A DNA stretch of 46,796 bases from an uncultured Bacilli bacterium (GTDB lineage Bacteria > Bacillota_I > Bacilli_A > RF39 > UBA660), in NCBI GenBank assembly GCA_947624085.1, contig CANQIK010000007.1, positions 1-46,796 of the forward strand, in the 5' to 3' direction. The notes under the pieces are model-generated. The model saw nothing but the letters and a program-made list of their open reading frames with translations. It made no database searches and was not told the origin of the DNA. A program made the position numbers and the translations under genes. Numbering within the stretch: the stretch's first letter is position 1; the number at the start of each line of letters is the position of its first letter. Shown here piece after piece: positions 17,102 to 24,918 of this stretch.

Positions 17102-19081
17102 CTATCCTTTCTTGACAAACATTTTTAATAATTTTTTATTCTCTTTTAACCATTTATCTTTAAAATATATTTTTTTCTCATTTAATATTTGAGTATGCGT
17201 TTTAGAACCACTTTTTGTAGTTTGATGTGGCAAATGTACTAGGCCTAAATATTGACAATAATAAATCTCTTTACGTATATTTCTAACTTTTAAAGAAAGG
17301 TCTGTATCTTCATAACATGTTGGATCATATTTTTCGTCAAACCCTCCAATTTTAATAAAAGTATCTTTTGTCATAAGCATTCCGCCTGAACCTAAATAAC
17401 TTATATCATTACAGCAAAGCATATTAGGAGGTAAATAGCGATATTCAAAACTGTCAACAACATGAAATGCATACCCCTTTTTATTAAAGAATCCCGCAGC
17501 CCAACCAATTAATCCATAATCAGGATATTTTTTTATTATTGTTTCATAAGGTTGAAGCCAATATTTACTTACTACCCACTGATCACTATCCAAAAACATT
17601 ATATTGTTCTTAGTAGAAATTTCTACTCCTAAATTTCGTCCACTTGAGCAACCATTTTTGTTATTCTTTATAAGCTTTATCTTATTCTTATATTTTTTTT
17701 CTAATAATTTATAGGAACCATCTGTACTACCATTATCAACCACAATAATCTCATAATTATATAGTTCATTAAATTTAATTAATGAATCAATTGATTTAAA
17801 TATAATATTTTTATTATTATAATTTAAAATTATAATAGATAAATCGTCTTTCAATATAGAATTGCCAAATTCTGGATAAACCCTATCTATAATGTTATCT
17901 ACTCTATTAGACCAAGTGTTATGTTGAATAAAATCGTTAGCAGAATCATAATTCACTTCATAGTCTTTATCTATAATTTCTTTCCATTGTTCAATTGTAT
18001 TGCCATAATAAACATTCGGATAATCTTTTATATCTGGTAAAGAAGTAGTTAAAACTTTTGAATACATTGAAATATATTCAAATACTTTTAAAGGAGAAAC
18101 ATAGTCTCCAATATCCCCCGTTTTAAATGGAATCATAGCATAATCAGTATATTTTAAATAAGCAGGCAAATCTGTTTGCCTTTTTAAGCCTAAAAAGTGA
18201 ATATTATGTGGACAACATTCAAGTATATTGTTTATACCTGAATAATCACCTATTAAATTAAAGGAATAGCGAGGATTGTCTAATGCAAAATCAATCAGCA
18301 AATCCCAGTCAAACCACTCTCCCCACAAACTGCCATAATAAAGAAATGTTTTCTTATCAGTTATTAAATCTTCTGGTTTATTAAAATTTTTTGCGCCACA
18401 AAACAATTCTTCATCAACGGCATTCGGTGAATATAATATTTCTTTTTTACTAATATTATATTTTTTTAAATATTTTTCTAATTGGTTAACTAATGTTTTT
18501 GCTGTTCCTGTCAAAAGAGTAGCGCTAGTTAAAAGTTTTATTAACATTTTCTCATCTAATACATTATTTCCTAAAGATGTTTCCCAATTATCAATATTCT
18601 CGTAAACTATTTTAGTGTTGGATTCTAGTGCAATTGATAATATTTTTTCAAACCTTTTGGATGGGGCCTCAAAAATAAACAAATCATTTTTTTGAACTGT
18701 TTTTTTCACAAAATTCAATGTACTATTATTTATAAACAGATGTGCAGACACAGGTATTTGCATTTTAATCTCTTGAAATTCTTGTGATTTATAAGCATAT
18801 AAGTATATAACATTATAGCCAGCTTTATTAAAGGCTTTGGCAAGTTGACTACACCTTTGCCCGCCGCCAATGTCATAATAAGGAACACTAGCAACAATAA
18901 AAACATTAGGTAATGTTTTACTCAGCAAATATTTTTTGCGAGATTGGGCAATCTTCACGGTTTTAAAATCAAATTCACTTAACCTAAAACTTTTCATTTT
19001 AAAAATTATACAATTATATAACCAGCTAATTGTTTTTATAAAACCATAATCATTCAAATGATCAATTATTTTTTTGAACAT
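17102..19081 (-). CDS. Double glycosyltransferase: GT4-like plus GT2, copy 2
   Basis: This 659-residue paralogue of the downstream protein has the same two-domain order: GT4-like with VPYYDIGGGQRCSQLAK, SPNAVDEELF, YYGSLWGEWFDWDLL and SPLKVFEYISMYSK, then GT2 with LSIIILNYNNKN, VVDNGSTDGS, FLDSDQW and GGFDEKYDPTCYEDTDL. The central parts are nearly identical between copies, while the N-termini and mid-linkers differ, so the pair arose by tandem duplication some time ago or is kept alike by gene conversion. The start follows AAAGGAGG at eight bases and lies 14 bases after the ABC ATPase gene. It probably works with copy 1 on the same lipid-linked glycan. Confidence 0.9.
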   Translation of the reverse strand: MFKKIIDHLNDYGFIKTISWLYNCIIFKMKSFRLSEFDFKTVKIAQSRKKYLLSKTLPNVFIVASVPYYDIGGGQRCSQLAKAFNKAGYNVIYLYAYKSQEFQEIKMQIPVSAHLFINNSTLNFVKKTVQKNDLFIFEAPSKRFEKILSIALESNTKIVYENIDNWETSLGNNVLDEKMLIKLLTSATLLTGTAKTLVNQLEKYLKKYNISKKEILYSPNAVDEELFCGAKNFNKPEDLITDKKTFLYYGSLWGEWFDWDLLIDFALDNPRYSFNLIGDYSGINNILECCPHNIHFLGLKRQTDLPAYLKYTDYAMIPFKTGDIGDYVSPLKVFEYISMYSKVLTTSLPDIKDYPNVYYGNTIEQWKEIIDKDYEVNYDSANDFIQHNTWSNRVDNIIDRVYPEFGNSILKDDLSIIILNYNNKNIIFKSIDSLIKFNELYNYEIIVVDNGSTDGSYKLLEKKYKNKIKLIKNNKNGCSSGRNLGVEISTKNNIMFLDSDQWVVSKYWLQPYETIIKKYPDYGLIGWAAGFFNKKGYAFHVVDSFEYRYLPPNMLCCNDISYLGSGGMLMTKDTFIKIGGFDEKYDPTCYEDTDLSLKVRNIRKEIYYCQYLGLVHLPHQTTKSGSKTHTQILNEKKIYFKDKWLKENKKLLKMFVKKG

Positions 19082-19095
19082 GGTTTATTCCTCCT

Positions 19096-19860
19096 TTAAT
19101 TATTAACATAATTTAAATAGTCATCACACACTTCTTTGCCACCAATTTTTTGAACAACCCCATGTTCTATCCATATAACTTTATCACATAATTTTTTAAT
19201 TGCTTCAATTGAATGAGAAACATATAAAACCGTAGTACCCCCATTTATCATACTCATCATTTTAGCTTCACTTTTGGCTTGAAAAGCAATATCGCCTACT
19301 GATAAGATTTCATCTACAATTAATATTTCGGGCTCAACTATAGTTGCAATACTAAAAGCAAGTCTTGCTACCATACCTGATGAAAAGTTTTGAACAGGAA
19401 CATCCAAAAAATCTTTTAATTCAGAGAACTCAACTATTTCATCAAATTTAGAATCTAATAATTCTTTTGAATATCCCATAACCGCCCCATTTAAGTAAAT
19501 GTTTTCTCTGGCCGTAAGTTGAGGATCAAATCCAGCACCAAGTTCAATCATTGGACAAATATTACCATAACTATTAACATGTCCTTTTGTAGGTTTCATA
19601 ACTCCTGCGATAACTTTTAATAATGTTGATTTACCAGCACCATTGGAACCAATAAAGCCAACAACTTCTCCTTTTTTCACTTTAAAAGATACATCTTTAA
19701 GAGCCCAAAACTCATTTTTATTTTTCTTTTTTTCTTTTCTTTTTTTAGGATGAAATAAATCTATAAATCCTTGCTTTAAAGAAAAGCCTTTTTCTATTCC
19801 GAGGTTAAATCTCATAGAAATATTATCAGCATTAATCATTATGTCATTATCTTTTTCCAT
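19096..19860 (-). CDS. Polysaccharide/teichoic acid ABC exporter, ATP-binding subunit (TagH/Wzt-like)
   Basis: This cytosolic ATPase (254 residues) powers export of the lipid-linked polymer with the permease encoded just upstream. Motifs are Walker A GSNGAGKST, signature NFSSGMVARL and Walker B ILIVDEILSVGD, the last with the SVGD ending typical of TagH/Wzt proteins. There is no long C-terminal carbohydrate-binding domain as in Wzt of O9a type, nor the extended tail of Bacillus TagH. The longest frame starts at 19923 inside the permease gene; I chose the ATG at 19860 because GGGAGGTTAGT precedes it and it begins ten bases after the permease stop. The call is firm for family; the exported polymer is inferred. 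Confidence 0.93.
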   Translation of the reverse strand: MEKDNDIMINADNISMRFNLGIEKGFSLKQGFIDLFHPKKRKEKKKNKNEFWALKDVSFKVKKGEVVGFIGSNGAGKSTLLKVIAGVMKPTKGHVNSYGNICPMIELGAGFDPQLTARENIYLNGAVMGYSKELLDSKFDEIVEFSELKDFLDVPVQNFSSGMVARLAFSIATIVEPEILIVDEILSVGDIAFQAKSEAKMMSMINGGTTVLYVSHSIEAIKKLCDKVIWIEHGVVQKIGGKEVCDDYLNYVNN

Positions 19861-19870
19861 ACTAACCTCC

Positions 19871-20656
19871 CTATACATAATAAATAAATTTGTCTTGCGT
19901 TTTCTTAAATATAACCATGCCAATAACCAAGAAAACTAAACCACAAATTCCACAATAAATCCACACATTAAGTGTTGGAACAGCATGATAAATAACAATA
20001 TCTCTTACAAATTTTACGATCCAATATAATGGATTACATTTAAATATAAACATAAATTTTTCCGGAATAATAGCTACATCATACATAATAGGTGTCATAT
20101 ATGTCCATAATGTTATAACAACACCATAAATATAAAACATATCTCTTAAAAATACAGATACTGCCGAAAGAATAAATCCCATACCTAGTGTAAACATTAG
20201 CAAACATATAAAAGCATATGGAAGCAAAATATGGTGCCAAGTTATACCAGTTCCTGTTAAAAAGATAATTGCATAAAGCGGAATAAGAGTTAATAAAAAG
20301 TTAATGCCTACGAATAAACACTTTGAAACAGGAAATATATATTTAGGCATATATACTTTATTTATTAAACTAAAATTTCCGACAACACTACTCATAGCTA
20401 AATTACTTGCTTCAGAAAAATAATTAAATATAACGAGGCCTGTCATAAGATACACTAAATAATTAACATTTGGCATACTCATTTTAAACATATTAGAAAA
20501 TACTAAAGCCATTACAGACATAGTCAAAACAGGATACAAAAGGCTCCATAAAACGCCTAAAACACTTCTTTTATATTTAACTTTAAAATCCCGAGAAACT
20601 AATTGCCGTAACAAAAAAGAATATTTCTTTATTGTATATGTTATCTTTGATATCAT
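19871..20656 (-). CDS. Polysaccharide/teichoic acid ABC exporter, permease subunit (TagG/Wzm-like)
   Basis: The 261-residue ABC-2 permease has six predicted membrane segments and the conserved amphipathic N-terminal stretch ending FKVKYKRSVLGVLWSLLYP, typical of TagG, Wzm and RgpC proteins. With the ATPase of the next gene it should flip a long undecaprenyl-diphosphate-linked polymer outwards. Gene order permease, ATPase, glycosyltransferases, epimerase matches wall-polymer operons of Bacillota. An extended -10 promoter lies just upstream, so this gene opens the transcription unit running to the DUF6020 gene. Length and motifs are normal. Whether the polymer is teichoic-acid-like or a polysaccharide is not shown by the permease itself. 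Confidence 0.93.
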   Translation of the reverse strand: MISKITYTIKKYSFLLRQLVSRDFKVKYKRSVLGVLWSLLYPVLTMSVMALVFSNMFKMSMPNVNYLVYLMTGLVIFNYFSEASNLAMSSVVGNFSLINKVYMPKYIFPVSKCLFVGINFLLTLIPLYAIIFLTGTGITWHHILLPYAFICLLMFTLGMGFILSAVSVFLRDMFYIYGVVITLWTYMTPIMYDVAIIPEKFMFIFKCNPLYWIVKFVRDIVIYHAVPTLNVWIYCGICGLVFLVIGMVIFKKTQDKFIYYV

Positions 20657-20674
20657 TAACTAACCTCTCTTTCC

Positions 20675-20683
20675 ATTATACCA
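20675..20683 (-). promoter_or_regulatory. Extended -10 promoter of the exporter operon
   Basis: TGGTATAAT, an extended -10 element, ends about 18 bases before the permease ATG on the minus strand. No good -35 is visible, which extended -10 promoters tolerate. Confidence 0.6.
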
Positions 20684-20775
20684 ACTATTTATAAATTTTA
20701 CTAGGAAAACCATGTTTATACTCTACTATCAAAGAAGTAAGTCATGCATTTAAAACAGTGAATATAGGTATATTA

Positions 20776-22893
20776 CTATTTGTTTTTAAATACAACTAGA
20801 AACATAAATTTAACGATATTTAAATTATTTTTAATTCTTTTTGGTTCTTTTATCATACGATAAAGCCATTCTAATTTTAACTTTTGCCATACTTTTGGAG
20901 CTCTTTTGGTATACCCACTTATAACATCAAAAGAACCACCCACGGGCATTATTAATTTAATATTTTTCAGCTTATCTTCATTTTTGATAATAAACTCTTC
21001 TTGATTAGGACTACCCACTGCTACAAAAAGCATATCTGGTTTAGTTTTTATAATATTTGCTAAAGCCTTTTCTTTACCCTCATAACCAGATGTTACGCCT
21101 ACAATATTAATATTTTTATATTGCTTTTCGATATTCTCTTTAGCCTTTTGAGCGACTTCTTTTTTAGCCCCATATAAATATACTTTATATTTATTTTGAA
21201 CGGCAATATGAAGAAGATCTTCGAATAAATCAATGCCTGCCACTCTTGAAGAAATATTAATATCTTTCATTTTAAGGGCCATAACAGTACCTACTCCATC
21301 AGGAATGTTGTATTTTTGTTCATTAAATTTAGCTTTTATCTTGGCATCTTGATAGAAATTCATTACAATTAAAGGATTAATATTATAAATAATATTTTTC
21401 TTATTATTTTTTAAATCATTTTTAATATTTGTTAATAAATTGTTATATTCTAATGTACTAACATTAAAGCCCAATACTTTACTTTCTTTAGTCTTTTTAC
21501 TTCTAATTTCATTTAAACATATACCAATAACGGTTCCCAAAGGAATTATTATTGAAATACTATTAAGAAGGTTACCACTAAAATAAGAAGATACTAATAC
21601 AATAGCTATACTTAATAAAAGCATAATATTCTTATAGACTAGTTTATCTTCCATATTTATAAATACTTTAAATAGTAAATATAAATATAAAGCCATATAC
21701 ACCCCAATAACCATAATAAGACCTATAATACCTAAAGAATAATACTGCATAACAAAGTCTTGTTCAATGTTTTGCATATCAATTATTCTCTTATAACCAA
21801 TTCCTAGTAAGTCATCTAATAAAGTGTTGTTATTAAGATATTTAACTCTTTTAATAATACTTTTCTCAACAAATCTTGAATCTGATAAAATATTATCATC
21901 ATATTTCATAAGATCTTGCCAAAATTCAGGATCATTTTTATAGGGATATATTTCATTTGGAAAAGCCATATTAATTATTCTATCTTTGAAAATATCAATA
22001 TCGTTATTATCAAGAGAAGATGTATTGTCTTTATCACTACTTGGCGAATTTGATAGTAGTGAGTCATAATAATTATAACGATCTATTACGGGCGATTTAA
22101 TGAGTAAGGTGCCATAACCCATAATTAATAATAACGTTAAAATTATAAAACTAGGTTTAAGTTTTCCTTTTTTTATTATAATTAAGAAAACATATATCAA
22201 TAAAGATAATATAAGTATAATTAAAGGTACTATCGACGCAATTCTAGTCCCTAGCATTAATAAAGATAAAAGAGCCACTATTAAGGTAAGAATGTCGAAT
22301 ATTTTAACCTTATCTTTTATCTTAGCAATTAGAATAGGTAAATATAATATAATGATAGCACTAATTTGATTACCATATTCAAAAAAACCTTTATTAGAAA
22401 CATCCACAAAATAAAAACGTTTATTAGAAAACCATTCAAATATGTTATGTTTTATAGGTAAAAAAGTGTATGAAGAATAGCCTAGCTTAAAGATATTACA
22501 TATTACGATTTGCCCACTTATAAGTAAGATACATATATTTAATACTTTATAGAAATTATCTAATCTTATATCTAATTTAGTAATGATATAAATAAGAAGA
22601 ATATTCATACTCATTTTATAGAAATATAGTATTTCACTAGCAATAGTATTATTAGGAATATTACATAAATGAAATATAACATAGATTAATAATAAACCAA
22701 AATATATGTATAAATATTTTCTATCACGTTTTTGCCCATATTTAAAAAAGATAAATAAAAATAAGATACTAATAAATATACATCTTATAAGCGTACTAAA
22801 AGAATTATAAAAAAAATGTAAATCTAAAAAAATAGATAATACAAAAAAGGTCAAAAAAAGATTGATTAAAATATTTTTAGTTTTACTTTTCAT
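20776..22893 (-). CDS. Fusion of Wzy-like O-antigen polymerase/ligase and TagA/WecG (GT26) glycosyltransferase
   Basis: The protein (705 residues) has about twelve membrane segments over the first ~460 residues, with a large hydrophilic loop near 265-360, as in O-antigen ligase/polymerase (Wzy, WaaL) proteins. A complete GT26 domain follows. Its motifs are NIPDGVGTV (catalytic Asp of TagA), RVAGIDLFEDL, AVGSPNQEEFI, GGSFDVISGYTKRAP and KLEWLYRMIKEPKR. TagA/WecG adds ManNAc from UDP-ManNAc to GlcNAc-PP-undecaprenol, which the TagO gene immediately upstream would make. The start is the ATG at 22893, with GAGG seven bases upstream, 13 bases after the TagO stop; the longer frame overlaps TagO. 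Fusion of these two activities is not something I know as standard. A polymerase usually goes with Wzx, yet here an ABC exporter is present. Confidence 0.85.
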   Translation of the reverse strand: MKSKTKNILINLFLTFFVLSIFLDLHFFYNSFSTLIRCIFISILFLFIFFKYGQKRDRKYLYIYFGLLLIYVIFHLCNIPNNTIASEILYFYKMSMNILLIYIITKLDIRLDNFYKVLNICILLISGQIVICNIFKLGYSSYTFLPIKHNIFEWFSNKRFYFVDVSNKGFFEYGNQISAIIILYLPILIAKIKDKVKIFDILTLIVALLSLLMLGTRIASIVPLIILILSLLIYVFLIIIKKGKLKPSFIILTLLLIMGYGTLLIKSPVIDRYNYYDSLLSNSPSSDKDNTSSLDNNDIDIFKDRIINMAFPNEIYPYKNDPEFWQDLMKYDDNILSDSRFVEKSIIKRVKYLNNNTLLDDLLGIGYKRIIDMQNIEQDFVMQYYSLGIIGLIMVIGVYMALYLYLLFKVFINMEDKLVYKNIMLLLSIAIVLVSSYFSGNLLNSISIIIPLGTVIGICLNEIRSKKTKESKVLGFNVSTLEYNNLLTNIKNDLKNNKKNIIYNINPLIVMNFYQDAKIKAKFNEQKYNIPDGVGTVMALKMKDINISSRVAGIDLFEDLLHIAVQNKYKVYLYGAKKEVAQKAKENIEKQYKNINIVGVTSGYEGKEKALANIIKTKPDMLFVAVGSPNQEEFIIKNEDKLKNIKLIMPVGGSFDVISGYTKRAPKVWQKLKLEWLYRMIKEPKRIKNNLNIVKFMFLVVFKNK

Positions 22894-22906
22894 ATAATTC
22901 CTCATT

Positions 22907-23959
22907 CTATTTTTTCTTTTTCTTATGTTCAAATAAAATATTAGTTTTAGCTACTATAATGATTAAAATAATCATTAAAACAATATAGATAGCGATAGCT
23001 ACTTTACTATTATCACCTAAAGCATAGAATATTGATACTAAAGAGAAAAGAATACTTATAAAGTAGATAATAAATAAGCTTATCCTAGGTGTAAATTTCA
23101 TTCTAAGAAGTTGATGATGTAAATGTTCTTTATCTGGTTGCCCTATACTTTGATGTTTAATAAGTCTTCTAAAAATAGCAAATAAAGTATCAAAAATAGG
23201 AATAGCAAGTATTAGCATAGGAACAATCAAAGAAGTAATAGTCGCCACCTTAAATCCTAATAAAGCTATAATAGAAATCATAAAGCCTAAAAAGGTGCTA
23301 CCACAGTCGCCCATAAACGTTTTAGCAGGAGGAAAATTATGAGTTAAAAAGCCAAGGGTTGAACCTAGCATAATCAAACATAAAATAACATCAAGGCCAG
23401 AAGTATTACCTAAAATAAAGGCAATAACTGATATTGTAGCAAAATAAATACTACTTACCCCGGCACATAAACCATCTAAGCCATCAATTAAATTAATTGC
23501 ATTAATTGCCGATACAATAAATAAAACCGATATTACCTCCCCAGCCCAAACTGGTAAATAAATATTAAGACCTAGTAAAGAAATATGTTGGAAAAATAAC
23601 CTGCCATAAAAAACAACAATGGAAGCCACCACTAAATGAACTAAAAATTTATATTTAGCTCGAAGAGGCTTAATATCATCTAATATGCCTAAGACTACTA
23701 AAATAAAAGAAGCTATTAAAATAGAAAGCATTTGCGTAGTTATTTCGCCATACATGACATAGCCAAACAAAAACCCACCATAAATGGCAATACCTCCGAG
23801 TCTGGGCATTGGATGTTTATGGATTTTTCGTTCATTAGGCATATCTAAAGCCCCAACATGAACGGCTAGTTTTTTGGATAGAAATACTAACGCAAAACTT
23901 ACGACATAAGTTACAATAAGTATTTCTAATATATTATGATTATTAACTACAAAATTCAT
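22907..23959 (-). CDS. tagO: Undecaprenyl-phosphate GlcNAc-1-phosphate transferase (TagO/WecA)
   Basis: This integral membrane enzyme starts wall-polymer synthesis by joining GlcNAc-1-phosphate to undecaprenyl phosphate. At 350 residues with about ten membrane segments it has the MraY-superfamily signatures: DMPNERKIHKHPMPRLGG at the N-terminus, NAINLIDGLDGLCAG, GDCGSTFLGF and the DKEHLHHQLL segment near the C-terminus that is characteristic of the GlcNAc-specific branch. It is the first gene of the locus, with a promoter at 23977-24006 and AGGGAG before the ATG. The neighbouring GT26 domain would use its product. The enzyme class is firm; the symbol tagO rather than wecA reflects Bacillota usage. 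Confidence 0.94.
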   Translation of the reverse strand: MNFVVNNHNILEILIVTYVVSFALVFLSKKLAVHVGALDMPNERKIHKHPMPRLGGIAIYGGFLFGYVMYGEITTQMLSILIASFILVVLGILDDIKPLRAKYKFLVHLVVASIVVFYGRLFFQHISLLGLNIYLPVWAGEVISVLFIVSAINAINLIDGLDGLCAGVSSIYFATISVIAFILGNTSGLDVILCLIMLGSTLGFLTHNFPPAKTFMGDCGSTFLGFMISIIALLGFKVATITSLIVPMLILAIPIFDTLFAIFRRLIKHQSIGQPDKEHLHHQLLRMKFTPRISLFIIYFISILFSLVSIFYALGDNSKVAIAIYIVLMIILIIIVAKTNILFEHKKKKK

Positions 23960-23976
23960 TATAACTCCCTATATAT

Positions 23977-24006
23977 ATTATAACCCATAATAAGAAAGTT
24001 TAACAA
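23977..24006 (-). promoter_or_regulatory. Promoter of the tagO unit
   Basis: TTGTTA (24001-24006) and TATAAT (23977-23982) are 18 bases apart on the minus strand, with about 10-15 bases from the predicted start of transcription to the ATG. It faces away from the DUF3800 gene. Confidence 0.65.
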
Positions 24007-24076
24007 TAATAACATTAATAAAAAGGAAACTTCGTCTTAATTCGTAATATATAAATTTAGAAGCAAGGAGATATTA

Positions 24077-24784
24077 ATGAACAAATTATATATTTATATG
24101 GATGATTCAGGTGTTTTAACCGCTAAAGAAAATACTTTTGTTTACGGGGGCTTATTCTTTTATTCCTCTCAAGAGTACAATGAATTTATTATTCGCTATA
24201 AAAGCCTAATTAATAAAATAAAATGTTGTTATTGTCATAATAGCCTATGTAATAAAAAATGTCCCGAAATTAAGGGTTCTTTAAAACTAAGTAGTGCTAC
24301 TCGCCGGCGAATATTTAATCTTTTAAAAAAGCAAAAATGTTATGGAGTTCTAGTAAATAATCAAAAAATATTTAAAAGTATCTTAAATAATAAACTAGCA
24401 CGGGGACGTTTCTGTGAATATGCCCAAAAAAGGATTGTTAAAGAAATTGTTTATCATGCCATAAAAGAAAAAATGATTAATGAACAAGAGAGCTTAAAAA
24501 TGGAAATAAAAATAGATGAAAGTAACTTTAAAAGTAATGGTTATTATAATTTATTTGATAGCATTTATGAAGAACTTGTTCATGGTAATATAAACTATAA
24601 TTATTTTGTTACGCATAAAGCGCTTTTAAAAAATGGTTTAGAATTAAAGGTAAAAAAATATAATTCTAAAAATAACTATGGTATCCAAAGTGCTGATATG
24701 ATTGCTAATTTAATACATCGTAAATTCAAACAAAATAATTTAAATGATTTAGAATTTATTACTGTTAAATTATTTTTGCCATAG
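24077..24784 (+). CDS. DUF3800 family protein with N-terminal Cys cluster
   Basis: The 235-residue protein has the DUF3800 layout, a predicted RNase H-like fold: an N-terminal YIYMDDSGV strand with acidic residues (D9, D10), an EIKGS segment (64-68) and a C-terminal IQSADMIANLIHRK with the last acidic residue. Just before EIKGS sits a cluster of five cysteines at 50, 51, 53, 58 and 62 (CCYC...C...C), which could bind zinc or a metal cluster. The start is firm: AAGGAGATATTA precedes the ATG. It is one of two protein genes on the plus strand and has no partner, so its link to the wall-polymer genes is probably fortuitous. DUF3800 genes are common beside mobile and defence genes, and no activity is established. 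Confidence 0.85.
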   Translation: MNKLYIYMDDSGVLTAKENTFVYGGLFFYSSQEYNEFIIRYKSLINKIKCCYCHNSLCNKKCPEIKGSLKLSSATRRRIFNLLKKQKCYGVLVNNQKIFKSILNNKLARGRFCEYAQKRIVKEIVYHAIKEKMINEQESLKMEIKIDESNFKSNGYYNLFDSIYEELVHGNINYNYFVTHKALLKNGLELKVKKYNSKNNYGIQSADMIANLIHRKFKQNNLNDLEFITVKLFLP

Positions 24785-24804
24785 AAAAAAGAAGCCGAAG
24801 CTTC
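24784..24804 (-). terminator. Strong intrinsic terminator after the cohesin-like gene
   Basis: On the minus strand GAAGC-TTCG-GCTTC forms a hairpin with a stable UUCG loop followed by six T. It ends transcription coming from the cohesin/dockerin pair and lies right beside the stop of the convergent DUF3800 gene. Confidence 0.85.
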
Positions 24805-24918
24805 CTTAAACCTAACTGAGAAGGTGCTAAGCACTAAATAATTCATACATCAGTTATTGACCTGACGAAGCATTATCGCTTCCGGTAAAGAAAATATAAC
24901 ATAACACTCTATTAAGTG
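24805..24918 (-). other. Structured 3' region between convergent genes
   Basis: On the minus strand this stretch holds several hairpins: ACACT/AGTGT near 24903-24918, GGAAGC-GATAAT-GCTTC near 24869-24885, and an AACTGA...TCAGTT arm enclosing GTGC-TTA-GCAC near 24814-24857. They end in the terminator at 24784-24804. It could be a long 3' untranslated region or a separate small RNA. It did not match any riboswitch or housekeeping RNA I know. Confidence 0.4.

Noticed and set aside
24784-24918. Known riboswitch or SRP/6S RNA
   Set aside because: I compared the motifs with the c-di-GMP, purine, THF, yybP-ykoY and SRP cores from memory and found no match.
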